Assembly (NCBI RefSeq): GCF_900105475.1
Contig: NZ_LT629777.1
Span: 4,278,001 to 4,342,000 of the forward strand
Reading direction: 5' to 3'
Length of the DNA: 64,000 nucleotides
Origin: Pseudomonas asplenii
GTDB taxonomy: Bacteria > Pseudomonadota > Gammaproteobacteria > Pseudomonadales > Pseudomonadaceae
Numbering within the stretch: the first letter of the stretch is position 1; each line of letters opens with the position of its first letter. A model generated the notes under the pieces. The model was not told the origin of the DNA and did not search any database. It was given only the letters and a program-made list of their open reading frames with translations. Below, in pieces: positions 36,286 through 45,276 of the stretch. A program made the position numbers and the translations under genes.

Positions 36286-37204
36286 CTATCCGAGGGCTGT
36301 TTTGTCGAAACGCTTGTTGGAACAGTAAGGATATCGTGTACAGCTCAGATACTTGTTCTGGCGTTGGAGCCAACCTTTCTTACAGACTGGGCAAAGCACA
36401 CGTTTGATCTGCGCAAGAGGAACATAGGTGATCGATGCTTGATGTTCCGACTGCAGCAGTTCGTTGACAAACATGCTCGGGCGCTCGGCGGCACAAAGGA
36501 GTGTGACGCCGTGTTTTGCTCGCGTCAGGGCGACATAAAATAACCGGCGTTCCTCTTCCCAAGGGTCGGGCTGGTCGGGGAGAAGGGCTTCGATCAAGTT
36601 ATCCATGGGCGCGTGATCGGAGGGAAAACCTTTTTTTCCGCTGTCCATACCTACAAGTATGACGTGATCGCGTCCCAATCCTTTGGTGGCGTGCATCGAG
36701 TCCCAGTGTACGTCCAATCCTAGCGGGAGGTACTGAGTGTTCAGGGACTGAAGTGCTTCTACCGAGAGCCCATCTGGAAAACCGGAGCGTTTACTGCGTG
36801 TCAACACGAATACTTGGAGGGGCTCGCGTGCTGTGTGTCGTTTGACCAGGCTCGCCAATTCATCGTGCAACGCGTCCAAGCGCTCCTTTGCTGAATCGAC
36901 GTGCTCGACGATTTTCAACGTGGGGCCCGCTGCTTGCCTGTTTGAGCTCACCTTTTTGTCGATATGTCGATTGTTGGCTTGAGTGGGTGACATCACAAAG
37001 CTGCGCGCGACATCGGCAATTTGTTGTTCGCAGCGGAACGTCGCCGACAGTTTGCGTACATCGACAGAGCCCAGGGCCAAACGAGAGGCAGCCTCAGTCT
37101 TATCGTCGATGCGGCTGTTGAAGTCATGTAAGGCGCGAAATTCGCTGATATCCGAACCAGCGAAGCGATTGATGGCTTGCCAGTCGTCTCCCACGCAGTA
37201 GAAC
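36286..37204 (-). pseudogene. Helicase IV/UvrD-like protein, C-terminal fragment (split by IS)
   Basis: C-terminal part of the helicase interrupted by the IS element. Seen: FYCVGDDWQAINRFAGSD (motif III/Ia-type), HATKGLGRDHVILVGM (motif V) and EEERRLFYVALTRAKHGVTLL (motif VI). It ends with a topoisomerase-type zinc ribbon (CPVC...C...CSNKRF) as in HelD-like helicases. With the N-terminal fragment and without the IS it would form one 1005-aa protein. As it stands it lacks its own promoter and a natural start codon. Confidence 0.85.
37201..37204 (+). repeat. Target-site duplication GAAC, left copy
   Basis: The 4-base sequence GAAC directly flanks the IS element here and again at 38870-38873. 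Removing the IS and one copy joins the helicase codons in frame (…DAMFYCVGDDWQ…), which supports this boundary. Confidence 0.75.
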
Positions 37205-37241
37205 CGGCGTTTTTCAAGGTAGTTGTCGCGTCACCGTCTAA

Positions 37242-38288
37242 CTATGCTGCTCTTTTCTCGACTGGCTGCTCCCGATCAGGGTTCAACAGCACCGTACCCA
37301 TCGGCTCCCAGTTTCGCGTCTGTCCAGACCAGCGTTCTGGGCTTCTCTCCCGGGCTTGCTCGTACAGCTCATGACGCCGAGCCAGGATCTGATGATCCTG
37401 ACCACGGTGCCGTTCGGCCGGGGTCACAAAGCGGATTCGGCTGTGCCGGTGCTCGTGGTTATACCAACGCATAAAGTCCCTGACCCAGGCGCGTGCGGCG
37501 TCCAGGCTGGCAAAGCCATCTGCCGGCCATTGCGGGTAGTATTTCAACGTCCGAAACAGTGATTCCGAGTACGGGTTGTCATTGCTCACTCGCGGTCGGC
37601 CACGTGACGGCGTGATGCCCAGCTCATGCATTTTGCTCAACAGCGTCAGCGATTTCATCGGTGCTCCATTGTCCGAGTGCAGCACCAGTGGCTCGTGCAA
37701 ACACTGCTCGCCGATCACGCTACGTTGCAGTAGCGCAGCCGCCTTCTCACCGCTTTCTTCTTCGTAAACCTCCCAGCCCACGGCCTTGCGGCTGTAAATA
37801 TCCTCGATCAGGTACAGGTAGTAATACTTTCCGCGCACCGGAGACGGCAGGTAGGTGATGTCCCACGACCACACCTGGTTCGGCCCTTTGGCGGCATACG
37901 TCGTCGGTGCCACGTGCCGCCTGGGGCGCTGGCTACGACCACGATGCTGCTGTTGGCCTGCCGCACGCAGCACCCGGTAAAACGTCGACTCCGACGCCAG
38001 ATAGAGCTGCTGATCAGCCAACCTCGGTACGATCTGGCTCGGCGGCAAATGGCCGTAGCCCGGGCTGTTACACACGTTTAGGATCGCTTGTCGTTCGACC
38101 TCGCTCAGCGCATTGCGCGGCCTGGATCGTACCGTGGTCGTTCGGGCGTCTGCCTGAACCGCATCAGTTTCAGTCCAGCGCTGCACGGTTCTGAGCGAGA
38201 GACCGACTTCCTGGCAGGCCTTGATTTTCCGGGCGCCGGCCATCCGGGCTTCACTCAACCAGGTCACCAGTAATTGCCGTTCCGGCAA
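37242..38288 (-). CDS. IS3-type transposase orfB (DDE integrase domain)
   Basis: 348-codon frame with HTH_21-like N-terminal region and an rve integrase core. The DDE triad is in WSWDITYLPSP, LHSDNGAPMK and NPYSESLFRTLKY. The annotated TTG start is nominal, because this frame lies in -1 relative to orfA and is probably reached by ribosomal frameshifting at the A6G site at 38333-38339 to give an OrfAB fusion. All catalytic residues are intact, so the element may still be active. Confidence 0.88.
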   Translation of the reverse strand: MPERQLLVTWLSEARMAGARKIKACQEVGLSLRTVQRWTETDAVQADARTTTVRSRPRNALSEVERQAILNVCNSPGYGHLPPSQIVPRLADQQLYLASESTFYRVLRAAGQQQHRGRSQRPRRHVAPTTYAAKGPNQVWSWDITYLPSPVRGKYYYLYLIEDIYSRKAVGWEVYEEESGEKAAALLQRSVIGEQCLHEPLVLHSDNGAPMKSLTLLSKMHELGITPSRGRPRVSNDNPYSESLFRTLKYYPQWPADGFASLDAARAWVRDFMRWYNHEHRHSRIRFVTPAERHRGQDHQILARRHELYEQARERSPERWSGQTRNWEPMGTVLLNPDREQPVEKRAA

Positions 38289-38293
38289 GGCGG

Positions 38294-38794
38294 TCAGTTG
38301 TCCTCGTTGTCGATCCCCCAGTAGTCGTTGAGCTTTTTTCGCAGCACCAGCAACGCGGCGGTTTCAGCCAGCGCCTTGTCTTTGCGGCGCAGCTCGCGCT
38401 CCAGTTCCTGGATGCGTTTCTTGTCCTTGCGGGCTTGCTCGCGATCGTCTTTTTGCTGGGCTTTGTCTGCCTTCTGGCCGTTGATGCAGGCTTGCCGCCA
38501 AGCCTTGATTTGCTCGGGGTACAGGCCTTTGCGACGGCAGTATTCAGCCAGTTCAATTTCGGACAAGCCGGCGGTTTCAAGGACGACGGCAAACTGGGCT
38601 TCGGCTGTCCAGTTCTGGGCCGATGGGATGTTCTCGGACACTGCGTTTCCTTCAGAGCGGGCCTTTCTGCGCCAGTTGGCCAATGACATGTCGCTGACCC
38701 CTTCGCGCCGAGCAACCTCGGCCATCGACAGGCTCAGTGGGGGAAGCAGCATTTTGAGCAATGCGGCTTTGCGTTCCGGTGAATAGTACGGCAC
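38294..38794 (-). CDS. IS3-type transposase orfA (HTH)
   Basis: About 166-aa DNA-binding half of the transposase: a helix-turn-helix (MAEVARREGVSDMSLANWRRKARSEG) and a C-terminal charged coiled coil (KDKKRIQELERELRRKDKALAETAALL), as in IS3 OrfA proteins. The start is uncertain; GTG 38794 is preferred. The stop comes just after the slippery site, leaving orfB in the -1 frame. Confidence 0.8.
   Translation of the reverse strand: MPYYSPERKAALLKMLLPPLSLSMAEVARREGVSDMSLANWRRKARSEGNAVSENIPSAQNWTAEAQFAVVLETAGLSEIELAEYCRRKGLYPEQIKAWRQACINGQKADKAQQKDDREQARKDKKRIQELERELRRKDKALAETAALLVLRKKLNDYWGIDNEDN
38333..38339 (-). promoter_or_regulatory. A6G slippery site for programmed -1 frameshift
   Basis: On the minus strand, AAAAAAG is positioned as A-AAA-AAG in the orfA frame (codons CGA AAA AAG), the standard -1 slippage heptamer of IS3 elements. 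A -1 shift reads on through GCT CAA CGA without a stop into orfB. Confidence 0.8.
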
Positions 38795-38869
38795 GAACAG
38801 TCTCTTTCCGCCCCCGATCTGCGTTTTCAGGAAAATTCGGAGAGGCGACAACTATCCTGACACCGGGGG

Positions 38870-38873
38870 GAAC
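38870..38873 (+). repeat. Target-site duplication GAAC, right copy
   Basis: Right-hand copy of the 4-base direct repeat flanking the IS. See the left copy at 37201-37204. Confidence 0.75.
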
Positions 38874-40972
38874 ATTGCGTCCTTTTTGGCATGATCCAGC
38901 ATGGCTGCGACGAGATTCGCTCTGGCCCGCGAGATATCCTGGAACTCGTCGACCATGACAAATTTTACCGCGAGGCTTGGTGGAGGGTTGTTCCGCAGTA
39001 TGTGTGCGCCATCGCGAATCATCGCGGCAAAGTCCAGAAGCGGCGGATTCTGTGCTGCCATGAACACATCAAGGGACTCGCAGTAAGGGCGCATCCATTT
39101 GAGAAATCGATTGCTGCGTTCTCGGTTTTCCGAATCGAGCCGGTCATAGCGCGTTTGCAATTCGTCGAAGGTCAGGCCTGAGTCGCGGTGCTTGCTGACA
39201 AACTTCGCCAGCAGATCATGGAAGTCGGTGTCTTGTGCGAACGCGGCAAGGGCTTTGGCTTTCAGTTTTTCGCATTCGGGGTGGACCGTGACACCGCGTG
39301 CCTTGAGTTGTTTTTCTAGAGTGTCGAACAGGCTGCCATCTCGGATACCCGCACTACTGGTCTCAATGAAGCGACTGCCCTTGGGTTGCAGTGGGGTTAC
39401 CAACAAATTCTGGAAAACGTGGCGTTTTTTGTTTGCTCGCTTCTCATACTCCTTTGCGCCCAGGAATTTGGGGGCGCGGCCTTCTGCGTTTAGGCCGAAG
39501 TGTTCGTGATAGATCTCCTGCATCCGTTTGTCTGCGGGGAAATAGGTGAAATCTGCCTCATAATTGCTGGCTCTGTTATTGATGTCATGGGCAATCTCTG
39601 GTGGGCATGCTTTTTCATAGGCGAAATCAACCCTGTGCAGATATAGCCAGTTGTAGATTTTCGCCTCCTCGTGAGAGCGGACAAATATTCCTGGCTGTAA
39701 TGTAGGAACGGCTAGGTCCCATGTTTGCCCGTCGCGCTGCTTGGATTTTACGTAACTCCGACAGAGTTCGTGGTAACGGCTCTCAAGAGTCGATAGCGTG
39801 ACGGCCGGATCAGGGGATGGACTGTTGTCGTTGAGGAATGGATAGCGGTAGTACGTGGCCCACTCAAGCAGGTCCCTGGAAAAGTCGTTCCCGGCCCCAA
39901 GAAGTTTTTGCAGATGTTGTTTGAGCAGATGCGGGTGTTTGTCGAATTGCACCAATTTTGGCCGGCGTCGTTGCTGGCCTTGCGTTGTCGAGGCATGTTG
40001 ATGTAACCAGAGCTGCAGTCCCAGGGCATGGAAGGTTCGGGCTTTGATCGTGACCGTGCGTCCCAATTGGCTGTTTATCCGTTCCTTGATCCGTTCACGG
40101 ATTTCGGCTGCCGCATTCTTGTTGAACGCAAGCACCAGTATCTCGTCATCCTTGAAGTATCCAGCCTTCAAGGCGAAACCGGCCTTAGCGACAATCACTG
40201 AGGTTTTGCCCGAGCCGGCGGCTGCCACGGTGAGGTTTGAGTCATCGAAGCATAAGGTGGCTTTGATCGGTTCTGGGGTCAGTGGCTCAGACTCGACCGT
40301 CTGGAAGTACTGTGCATGGGTCAGGGCGGTACTTGCCATCCACAACGCATTCATCTTTTGGCGATGCTGGTCTCCTTCCGTGAATCGTCGGTTCAGCAAA
40401 TCCCAGCGTTTGGCGAGTTGATCTATAGCTTCCTTTGGAATCACCGGCGAGCTTTTCAATGAGGTGATTGCCTGGTGATGGCGGTGAATGAACTGCCGGC
40501 AGTCATCCAGAAACTGTCTGTAGCGGCTTGCCCGTATATAGCGGTCGGGCGGGGTGAACACTTTGCTGGCTGATTCCATGGCGTTGAGTTCACGAATAAT
40601 TCCCGCCAGCAACTCGCCACTCAGAGCTGTGTAATGTCTATTCAAGCCTAGCTGAAAATTGGTGATCGTTCGTCGCGAACCTATCAGGATGAAGCGCTTG
40701 GTGATCAGTGGCTCATGAGCATTCTCGGGCTTTGACACACGGCTTATTTCCAGGCAACCGAGCCCAATGGCACTTAATAGCCAGGGATGCTTTCTGGAAA
40801 TTCCAGTGACCCTGAAAAGGCTAAATTTCCTCATGAGATCCTGGCACAGGGTGGCCTTATCAGATTCGATGCTGAAGGTCTTGAGTGGGCGCCGCGTGAA
40901 CCAGCCTAGCCAACTTGGTTCCTGGTATTTGAGAGAGTCGTTTGATATTACCTGTGGGAAAGAGGTTGGCAT
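38870..40972 (-). pseudogene. Helicase IV/UvrD-like protein, N-terminal fragment (split by IS)
   Basis: N-terminal 700 codons of a superfamily 1 helicase. Seen: Walker A AAAGSGKTSVIVAKAGFAL near residue 257, Walker B/DEAQ-type motif VMVDEFQDISRAR near the end. The frame continues into the IS for a few codons (FPPVSG) and stops at 38852, so any product lacks motifs III-VI and the zinc ribbon. Start taken as ATG 40972; a TTG two codons upstream is also in frame. HelD-like helicases unwind DNA in recombination and repair; a role in phage defence is possible but not shown. Confidence 0.85.
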
Positions 40973-41185
40973 GTTCAAAGAAAATAAACCTATGAGCGTA
41001 GGGCGAATATAGATGGCACTTTGCCCAATTTAACCGTTTGGCTGTCCATATGGCTATCAGTGGGCTTGCGGCGCAGAGAAGGGGCGATGGTTATCAATCA
41101 TTCGTTTCAGAATGTTTCTGATGTTGATGTTATATCGTATCGATTTTAGATTGGCCGGCCTCACTCCTCTCAATAAGCGCTCGCT

Positions 41186-42358
41186 ATGACGTCCACTCCC
41201 GGATCGGTCGCCTCATCGGCCGTTCTCCATGCCCGTCTTTGTGCCATCGATGCCCTGCGGGGTTTTGTCATGCTGTGCATGGTGGTCGACCATGTCCGCG
41301 AAACCTTCTTCATGCATCGGCAGGTCGGTGACCCGGTCGATGCCCTGACCGTTGCGCCGGACCTGTTCTTTACCCGCTTGCTCGCCACACTCTGTGCGCC
41401 GGTGTTCATCTTCCTCACCGGGCTGTCGGCGTTTCTCTACAGCCAGAAACACAGTGCCCGGGACACCTCGATCTTCCTGCTCAAGCGTGGGGTGTTCCTG
41501 GTGCTGCTGGAGCTGACCCTGGTCTGTTTTGCCTGGAACGCTGAGTTCCCGCCGAAGACGTTGTGGCTGCAGGTGATCTGGTGCATCGGCATCTGCATGA
41601 TCGTGCTGGCCGGCCTGCTGCACCTGCGGCGTGCCTGGCTGGTGCTGCTCGGGTTGCTGATCGTCGGTGGGCACAACCTGCTTGATGGCGTGGTGCTGGG
41701 GCCGGAGTCGCCGTTTTTCATTCCCTGGTCGGTCCTGCACCAGAAGGTCTTCATCCAGCTCACCGAGTACACCCGTGCCCGTACCACTTATCCGGTACTG
41801 CCGTGGATCGGCGTGATCCTGCTCGGCTGGAGCCTCGGTCCGTGGTTCGCCAGCGGCGTCGAGCCGGCGGTGCGGCGCGTGCGCCTGTTGAAACTTGGCG
41901 CGGGCCTGCTGTTGGCCTTCGTGCTGATCCGTTACCTGAACGTCTACGGTGACGCGCCCTGGGTGCAGACCGGCGATACCCTGCGCACGGTCATGAGCTT
42001 CCTGAGTGCGAAGAAGTACCCACCGTCGTTGATGTTCCTGCTGCCCACCCTCGGCGTCGGCCTGTTGTTGCTGGCCGCTTTCGAAAAGCTGCAGGAGCGC
42101 AAGGCGATTGCCATCCTGGCGATCTATGGCGGCGCACCGATGTTCTTTTACCTGTTGCATCTGTATGTGCTGAAGGCGATGTACCTGTCGGCGTTTACCC
42201 TGTGGGGCGCGACCGAGGGTAGCGTGTATGCGTTCAGCCACTTGTCCAGCCTCTGGCTGCTCAGCCTGCTCTTGTGCTTTGGCCTGTTCTTCCCGGCGCG
42301 CTGGTTCGCCCGGCTCAAGCAGCGGCGGCGGGATATCGCCTGGCTCAAGTATTTCTGA
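41186..42358 (+). CDS. DUF1624 / heparan-alpha-glucosaminide N-acetyltransferase-like membrane protein
   Basis: 390-aa polytopic membrane protein with about ten TM segments. The N-terminal family signature is visible: RLCAIDALRGFVMLCMVVDHVRETFF with the conserved Asp/His, then LCAPVFIFLTGLSAFLY. Such acyltransferase-3-like proteins transfer acetyl groups across the membrane, or are of unknown function in bacteria. Alone on the plus strand. Confidence 0.82.
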   Translation: MTSTPGSVASSAVLHARLCAIDALRGFVMLCMVVDHVRETFFMHRQVGDPVDALTVAPDLFFTRLLATLCAPVFIFLTGLSAFLYSQKHSARDTSIFLLKRGVFLVLLELTLVCFAWNAEFPPKTLWLQVIWCIGICMIVLAGLLHLRRAWLVLLGLLIVGGHNLLDGVVLGPESPFFIPWSVLHQKVFIQLTEYTRARTTYPVLPWIGVILLGWSLGPWFASGVEPAVRRVRLLKLGAGLLLAFVLIRYLNVYGDAPWVQTGDTLRTVMSFLSAKKYPPSLMFLLPTLGVGLLLLAAFEKLQERKAIAILAIYGGAPMFFYLLHLYVLKAMYLSAFTLWGATEGSVYAFSHLSSLWLLSLLLCFGLFFPARWFARLKQRRRDIAWLKYF

Positions 42359-42373
42359 GTGGGTTTGCAGGCC

Positions 42374-43093
42374 TTAGATCACCTGCGCCAAGTGCAATTC
42401 TGTCAGCGATAGCGCCTTGAGGTCGGCCAGCTTCGGATCGCGTCGATCACGCGGATGTGGCAGGTCGACCGCCAGGGTCTGGCGAATGCGACTGGGGCGG
42501 TTATCCATCACCAGCACCCGGTCGCTGAGGTACAACGCCTCGTCGACATCGTGGGTGACCAGCAGCAGGGCAATGTCATGCCGCCGGGCCAGTTGCAGGA
42601 GCAAATCCTGCAGCTTCATGCGGGTAAAGGCGTCCACCGCGCTGAACGGCTCATCGAGCAACAGCACGCGGGGTTTGGAATAGAGCCCGCGGGCGATTGC
42701 CACCCGTTGCGCCATGCCACCGGACAACTGCTTGGGCAAGGCCTGGGCGAAACCGGCCAGGCCGACTTCCTCGATCAGTTGGGTGACCCAGGCTCGGTCG
42801 TAATGCGCGTCCTCGCTGAAACCGATGTTCTGCTCCACCGTCAGCCAGGGCATCAGGCGCGGCTCCTGGAAGACGAAGGCGATCGGCGAGGGGGTTTGTT
42901 TCAGTTCGCCTTCGAAGTCCTTTTCCAGCCCGGCGACGATCCGCAGCAGGGTGCTTTTGCCGCAGCCGCTGGGGCCCAGCAGGCTGACGGTTTCCCCTGC
43001 GTGCAGTTGCAGGCTGACCTGCCTGAGCACCGTGGTTTGGGCAAACGCCTTGCGTTCGACGTACAGCTCCAGCAGTGATTCGCTCATGCTCAT
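42374..43093 (-). CDS. SsuB-type sulfonate/sulfate-ester ABC importer ATPase
   Basis: 239-aa NitT/TauT-class ATPase. Walker [15 protein letters not shown], signature LSGGMAQRVAIARGL, Walker B VLLLDEPFSAVDA, H-loop LLVTHDVDEAL. The start overlaps the permease stop (ATGA). It is the last gene of the operon binding protein-permease-ATPase and should power uptake of an aliphatic sulfonate, taurine or sulfate ester. Confidence 0.88.
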   Translation of the reverse strand: MSMSESLLELYVERKAFAQTTVLRQVSLQLHAGETVSLLGPSGCGKSTLLRIVAGLEKDFEGELKQTPSPIAFVFQEPRLMPWLTVEQNIGFSEDAHYDRAWVTQLIEEVGLAGFAQALPKQLSGGMAQRVAIARGLYSKPRVLLLDEPFSAVDAFTRMKLQDLLLQLARRHDIALLLVTHDVDEALYLSDRVLVMDNRPSRIRQTLAVDLPHPRDRRDPKLADLKALSLTELHLAQVI

Positions 43094-43929
43094 GACTCCC
43101 GGCTTTCGCCGTTGAAGGTGTCGCGCCAGGCCAGGAAGTGTTTCTCCAGGCCGGCCAGCAAGCCGTCGCTGATCTTGCCCAGCAACGCCAGGACAATGAT
43201 TGCTGCCAGCACGATATCCGGGCGCGAGGTTTCCCGGCCGTCGCTGAGCAGGTAACCCAGGCCCTTGGTCGCGGCGATCAGTTCGGCCGCCACCAGGAAC
43301 ATCCAGGCCAGGCTCATGCCGCTGCGCAGGCCGGTGAACAGCCCGGGCAGGGCGGCCGGCAGCAGGATCCGACGCACCAGGCGGTAGCGGCTGAAACCGA
43401 GCATCTGCCCGACCTCCACCAGCTTGCGGTCGATATCACGGATCGCCGCCACACCATTGAGGTACACCGGAAAAAACGCACCGATGGCGATCAGGACGAT
43501 TTTCGAGGTCTCGTCGATACCCAGCCACAACAGCAGCAAGGGCACCCAGGCCAGGCTCGGGATCGAGCGCAGGGCGGCGAAGGTCGGTTCCAGATAGGCT
43601 TCGGCCTCCCGGCTCAGGCCGACCCAGGCGGCGAACACCAGGGCCAGGCCGGCACCGATGGTGAAGCCGCTGAGGACCCGCAGCAGACTGGCGACGATGT
43701 GCTTGCCCAATGAACCTTCAGCGAGGTCGCGCAGGGTCAGGAGGATGTCGCTGGGTGCCGGCATCTGGTACGCCGGTACCCAGCCAAGGCGGACCACTGC
43801 CTCCAGCAGGACGATGATCAGTACCGGCAGCACCAGCCCCTTGAGCCGCCGTGGCCAGACCGACGGTGAGGCTGACGTGGGGGCAGGTGTGTCCAGGCCG
43901 ACAGGCAGGGCTTTGCTCTTGGTGTTCAT
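43090..43929 (-). CDS. SsuC-type ABC permease
   Basis: 279-aa BPD_transp_1 permease. About six TM segments and the ATPase-contact loop of the NitT/TauT class (LRSGMSLAWMFLVAAELIAATKGLGYLL). It lies between the binding protein and ATPase genes and overlaps the latter by four bases. Confidence 0.88.
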   Translation of the reverse strand: MNTKSKALPVGLDTPAPTSASPSVWPRRLKGLVLPVLIIVLLEAVVRLGWVPAYQMPAPSDILLTLRDLAEGSLGKHIVASLLRVLSGFTIGAGLALVFAAWVGLSREAEAYLEPTFAALRSIPSLAWVPLLLLWLGIDETSKIVLIAIGAFFPVYLNGVAAIRDIDRKLVEVGQMLGFSRYRLVRRILLPAALPGLFTGLRSGMSLAWMFLVAAELIAATKGLGYLLSDGRETSRPDIVLAAIIVLALLGKISDGLLAGLEKHFLAWRDTFNGESRES

Positions 43930-43947
43930 GGGGGCTCCAGGTCGCCG

Positions 43948-44940
43948 TTACGGTTGGGCGACCGCCACAGGATTGAAACGGCTGTCGATCAGCTGATCGA
44001 TAACCTGGTCGACATTCACCCCGCGCCGAACCAGTTCTTCGGACACCAGGATCGGCGCGGCGGCCTTCGAGGCCACCAGGTCCTGCGGGCCCAGGCGGGC
44101 GTTTTTCAAATCGGTGCGCGACAGTTGCAGCTTGGCGATATCCAGCGGCAGGCCGGACTCGCTGGCCAGCAGGCCAGCCAGTTCATCGGGGTTGTGCAAG
44201 GCCCACTCACGGGCTTTTTCGTAGGCTCCGAGCACGGTTTCGATGGTCTGCGGATGTTCCTTGGCAAACGTCTCGGTGACGCTGAGCACCCCGTAGCTGT
44301 TGAAGTCGCGGTTGCGGTAGAGCAGGCGCGAGCCGGCCTGGATCTCGCTGGCGGCCATGTGCGGATCGAGCCCGGCCCAGGCATCGACGTCGCCTTTTTC
44401 CAGGGCGGTTCGGCCATCCGGGTGCTGCAGGTGTACCAGTTCCACGTCGTTCTTGCTCAGGCCGGCCTGCTGCAGGGCACGCAGGGTGAACAGGTACGGG
44501 TCGGTGCCCTTGGTGGCCGCGATCTTCTTGCCCTTGAGGTCGGCGAGGCTCTGGTAGGGCGAGTCCTTGCGGACCAGCAGCGCGGTCCATTCGGCACGGC
44601 TGTAGACATACACCGACTTGATCGGGCTGCCGTTGGCCCGGCTGAGCACGGCGGCCAGGCTGGCCGAGGAAGCGAAGTCGACGCCACCACTGTTGAGGTA
44701 TTCCAGGGAACGGTTGCTGCCCTGGCTCAAGACCCAGGTGACCTGGGTTTGCGGCAGGGCTTTTTCCAGCCAGCCGAAATGCCGCAGCGCCAGGCTGACG
44801 GGGGAGTAATAGGCGTAGTCCAGCCTGACTTCGGCCGGCGTGGTGTCGGCGGCCTGGGCCAGGGGTTGCAGGCCCAGCACCAGCGCCGTGGCGGCGGCCA
44901 GCAGGCGGGCGGCCTGGGTGATCGGGTTGAAGGCTTTCAT
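43948..44940 (-). CDS. SsuA-type periplasmic sulfonate/sulfate-ester-binding protein
   Basis: 330-aa substrate-binding protein with a Sec signal peptide (ARLLAAATALVLGLQPLAQAAD). The mature part has the SsuA/TauA fold cues ALRHFGWLEKALP, GGVDFASSASLAAVLSRANG, SLADLKGKKIAATKGTDPYLFTLRAL and VDAWAGLDPHMAA. It should deliver an organosulfur substrate to the SsuBC-like pair. No monooxygenase or sulfatase gene lies next to it, so the substrate is open. Confidence 0.87.
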   Translation of the reverse strand: MKAFNPITQAARLLAAATALVLGLQPLAQAADTTPAEVRLDYAYYSPVSLALRHFGWLEKALPQTQVTWVLSQGSNRSLEYLNSGGVDFASSASLAAVLSRANGSPIKSVYVYSRAEWTALLVRKDSPYQSLADLKGKKIAATKGTDPYLFTLRALQQAGLSKNDVELVHLQHPDGRTALEKGDVDAWAGLDPHMAASEIQAGSRLLYRNRDFNSYGVLSVTETFAKEHPQTIETVLGAYEKAREWALHNPDELAGLLASESGLPLDIAKLQLSRTDLKNARLGPQDLVASKAAAPILVSEELVRRGVNVDQVIDQLIDSRFNPVAVAQP

Positions 44941-45068
44941 CGGATGCTCCTGGGAGAGGGACTGCGGGGCTTATTCTTAATCAAGCAGTCTTGATGCCGA
45001 GGAACTGCTTAAAAGGAATAATGCAGCCTCTGTGCCAGCCGATGCTCGCAGCCCCAGGTTTTACTCGA

Positions 45069-45173
45069 CCCCTGTGGGAGCCGGCTTGCTGGCGATAGCG
45101 GCGGTTCTGGCAGTACAACTTCCAGCGAATGGCCGCCGATTGCGGTGCGCGGGCAAGCCCGGCTCCTACAGGG
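45069..45173. repeat. Inverted REP doublet (REPIN-like)
   Basis: Two facing copies of the Pseudomonas REP sequence (45069-45101, CCCCTGTGGGAGCCGGCTTG; and 45147-45173 in reverse, ending CTCCTACAGGG) with about 45 bases between. They lie in the 336-base gap 44941-45276 between divergent genes, where I see no other gene. Confidence 0.8.
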
Positions 45174-45276
45174 TGGTGGTGATGTCCTTCCAGGCACAGT
45201 CTGTTGAATGGCTGTTGCTCCAGCAACATTACAAACATGTTTCAAAAAATGTTGCTGTCGCTGGTTTCGACCCGGC

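Larger units (their letters stand above)
37205..38869 (-). mobile_element. IS3-family-like insertion sequence (1665 bp) inside a helicase gene
   Basis: The element carries orfA and orfB on the minus strand and a DDE transposase domain. Imperfect terminal inverted repeats are visible: both ends have TAGTTGTCGC at bases 16-25 from the boundary (37220-37229 and, inverted, 38854-38845), with several further matches outside. It is flanked by the 4-base direct repeat GAAC. Boundaries were set by requiring that excision restore the helicase frame. The specific IS name is not assigned. Confidence 0.85.
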
